Shown here piece after piece: positions 62,914-64,000 of a stretch of DNA of 64,000 nucleotides. Each line of letters starts with the position of its first letter. Positions within the stretch are counted from its first letter, which is position 1. Source of the stretch: Semisulcospira habei (taxonomy: Eukaryota > Mollusca > Gastropoda > Semisulcospiridae); NCBI GenBank assembly GCA_036245525.1, contig BTPG01000001.1, forward strand, positions 222,062,774-222,126,773. The letters are read 5' to 3'. Made by a program: the position numbers and the translations under genes. The notes beneath the pieces are model-generated. The model ran no database searches. It was not told the DNA's origin and saw only the letters and a list, made by a program, of their open reading frames with translations.

Positions 62914-64000
62914 ATCACACCATCACACACGCACGCACAGAGTTTGTAATTGGGAGAATACATAATCAGGGTTACAGGGCAGTATATATTTCACAACGTA
63001 ATGATTACGACTACGAATTACGATTACGAATGGTAGAATGGAGATAGGTCTATAATCATTCAATGAGTTTAAGGTTTTGGTTTTGGGAAGGGGAATGACC
63101 TTAGCTGTTTTTAGCTCATCAGGGAAAATATTTCTTTGAATAGAAAGAGTGTAAATGAACGTTAGAGACTCAACTATGTAGGGCAGAGCTATTTTAAGAA
63201 TTTCGCAACTGATGCCATCTGAACCACATGACCTCTTTTTCATATTAGATATATATTTACCCACGTCAAAAACAGTCATTGGGGGGAGGGAGAAAACACA
63301 ACCAGCAGTACTGTTACTGTGAAATCGTAGTTGCTCAGAACATTGGTATTTCGCAGGATCATTTGTATTAGTGCGTGCTAAAGTCTCAGCTATGCTAAGA
63401 AAGTGGGTATTGAAGGTATCTGCAGTGAGCTCAGGTGCAATGTTCATGTCTCTGTGATTGTGACCTTTAGTTTAGTAAACTTGCCAAACAGAGCGCAGGT
63501 TCTTGCCGTCTGCAATGATCTGTTCAGCATGTTGTCTTTGAGCTTTTCGGACTAAAGATTGACAAAATTTCTTTGTTTTTTATAGTCAACAAATTTCTTT
63601 TCTTTCTTAAGTGTATCTCTGAGTTGCATGGCTGCTTTTATTTCTCCAGTTAGCCATTCAGGGATTGTGGGATGTTTGACACGTTTTGTTCGCACTGGGG
63701 CATGTTTATCTAGAACACCGAGGAACAGTTCATACCAGTGGGTGAGGGCTTCATTTGGGTCATTGTAATTTAACACATCATTAAATGGGGTATTGGATAA
63801 GTCATAGAGAAAGGCATTCTGGTTAAATTTTTTGAAAGACCTGTAAATAATAGTAGTATGCCCTGTGCAAGATTTCTTATCTAATTTGGCAGACAGCGAG
63901 AAAGATACTGGGAAGTGATCACTGATAGAAAAATTGAGAACATGGACATTATTAACAGCATTACATTTGTAGTATAGATCATGGTCTATCATTGTCGCAG
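61489..64000 (-). pseudogene. CR1/L2-like LINE, interrupted, runs off window
   Basis: Same family as 20967-24160. From right to left: endonuclease C-terminus with SISDHFPVSF (63992-63552); a linker and RT start with MKKRSCGSDGIS and LNDYRPISILP (63447-63030); an insertion (62660-63027); then RT with GVPQGSILGPLLF and FADDTTIHT (62399-61935, motifs B and C); and a C-terminal region (61953-61489). Frame breaks occur near 62420 (T-run) and 61945. The C-terminus is cut by the RTE fragment. Confidence 0.75.
62660..63027 (-). mobile_element. Short LINE 3'-end copy inside another LINE
   Basis: 368 bp flanked by GAATG (62655-62659 and 63028-63032), placed inside the RT finger region (after the ISILPF block). 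Its end has ATTCAATG repeats and the TACCTGCCGTTGCTA-like block seen at 21030-21050, plus (CA)n at 62876-62912. A 5'-truncated copy of the LINE family at 20967. Confidence 0.65.

Overview
The window is animal nuclear DNA, most likely from a lophotrochozoan and probably a gastropod mollusc. That is inferred from the mix of CR1/L2-like and RTE LINEs, a Ty3/gypsy element, SINE-like repeats, TTAA-targeting palindromic MITEs, very long CA/GT microsatellites and one Ig-like exon. There is no bacterial gene organisation. A 20-base N gap at 56596-56615 marks a scaffold join. Almost everything recognisable is mobile DNA.

Two virus-like Polinton/Maverick elements dominate the coding content. Copy 1 (1 to about 5690) is the end of a decayed element cut by the window edge: major capsid protein start, a coiled-coil membrane protein, a 426-residue membrane-tailed protein, penton-like protein and two further proteins, with frameshifts, a deletion and a nonsense codon. 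Copy 2 (31814-45996) is complete, with inverted repeats of about 460 bp and a 6-bp GAGAGA target duplication. It carries 14 genes: capsid proteins, packaging ATPase, protein-primed family-B polymerase (one frameshift), DDE integrase and small membrane proteins. It is young, because its two ends differ at only a few bases. Comparing the copies shows conserved design: 25-bp and 40-bp divergent promoters, a 24-bp tail-to-tail overlap, A-rich leaders abutting start codons, and a C-terminal tail PSAPPPEY that joins PSAP and PPxY late-domain motifs. In copy 2 that tail lies behind a possible -1 slippery site and is partly encoded inside the inverted repeat. Each end of copy 2 is itself a 210-bp foldback.

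6-14 kb is non-coding and holds palindromes, MITEs, a probable 1.5-kb solo LTR and G-rich or CA-rich tracts. 14045-19328 and 50181-55974 are two direct, near-identical copies of a 5.3-5.8 kb unit with short inverted termini; 49160-49616 looks like its unoccupied target. 20967-24160 is a broken CR1/L2-like LINE. 24759-30088 is a minus-strand Ty3/gypsy element with 212-bp LTRs, itself hit by a SINE, an RTE fragment and a TTAA MITE. 30.4-31.8 kb and 46.0-46.7 kb are two halves of an SGNH-hydrolase/coiled-coil reading frame split by Polinton copy 2. 46.65-49.15 kb is a diverged tandem duplication. After the gap come a possible Ig-domain exon pair (57.9-58.6 kb), a CR1/L2 3' end, an RTE 5' end and a LINE running off the window.

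Functionally the Polinton genes form one programme: integrase inserts, polymerase replicates, capsid proteins and ATPase build and fill a particle, and the small membrane proteins and late-domain tail hint at membrane interaction or exit. The last step is inference.
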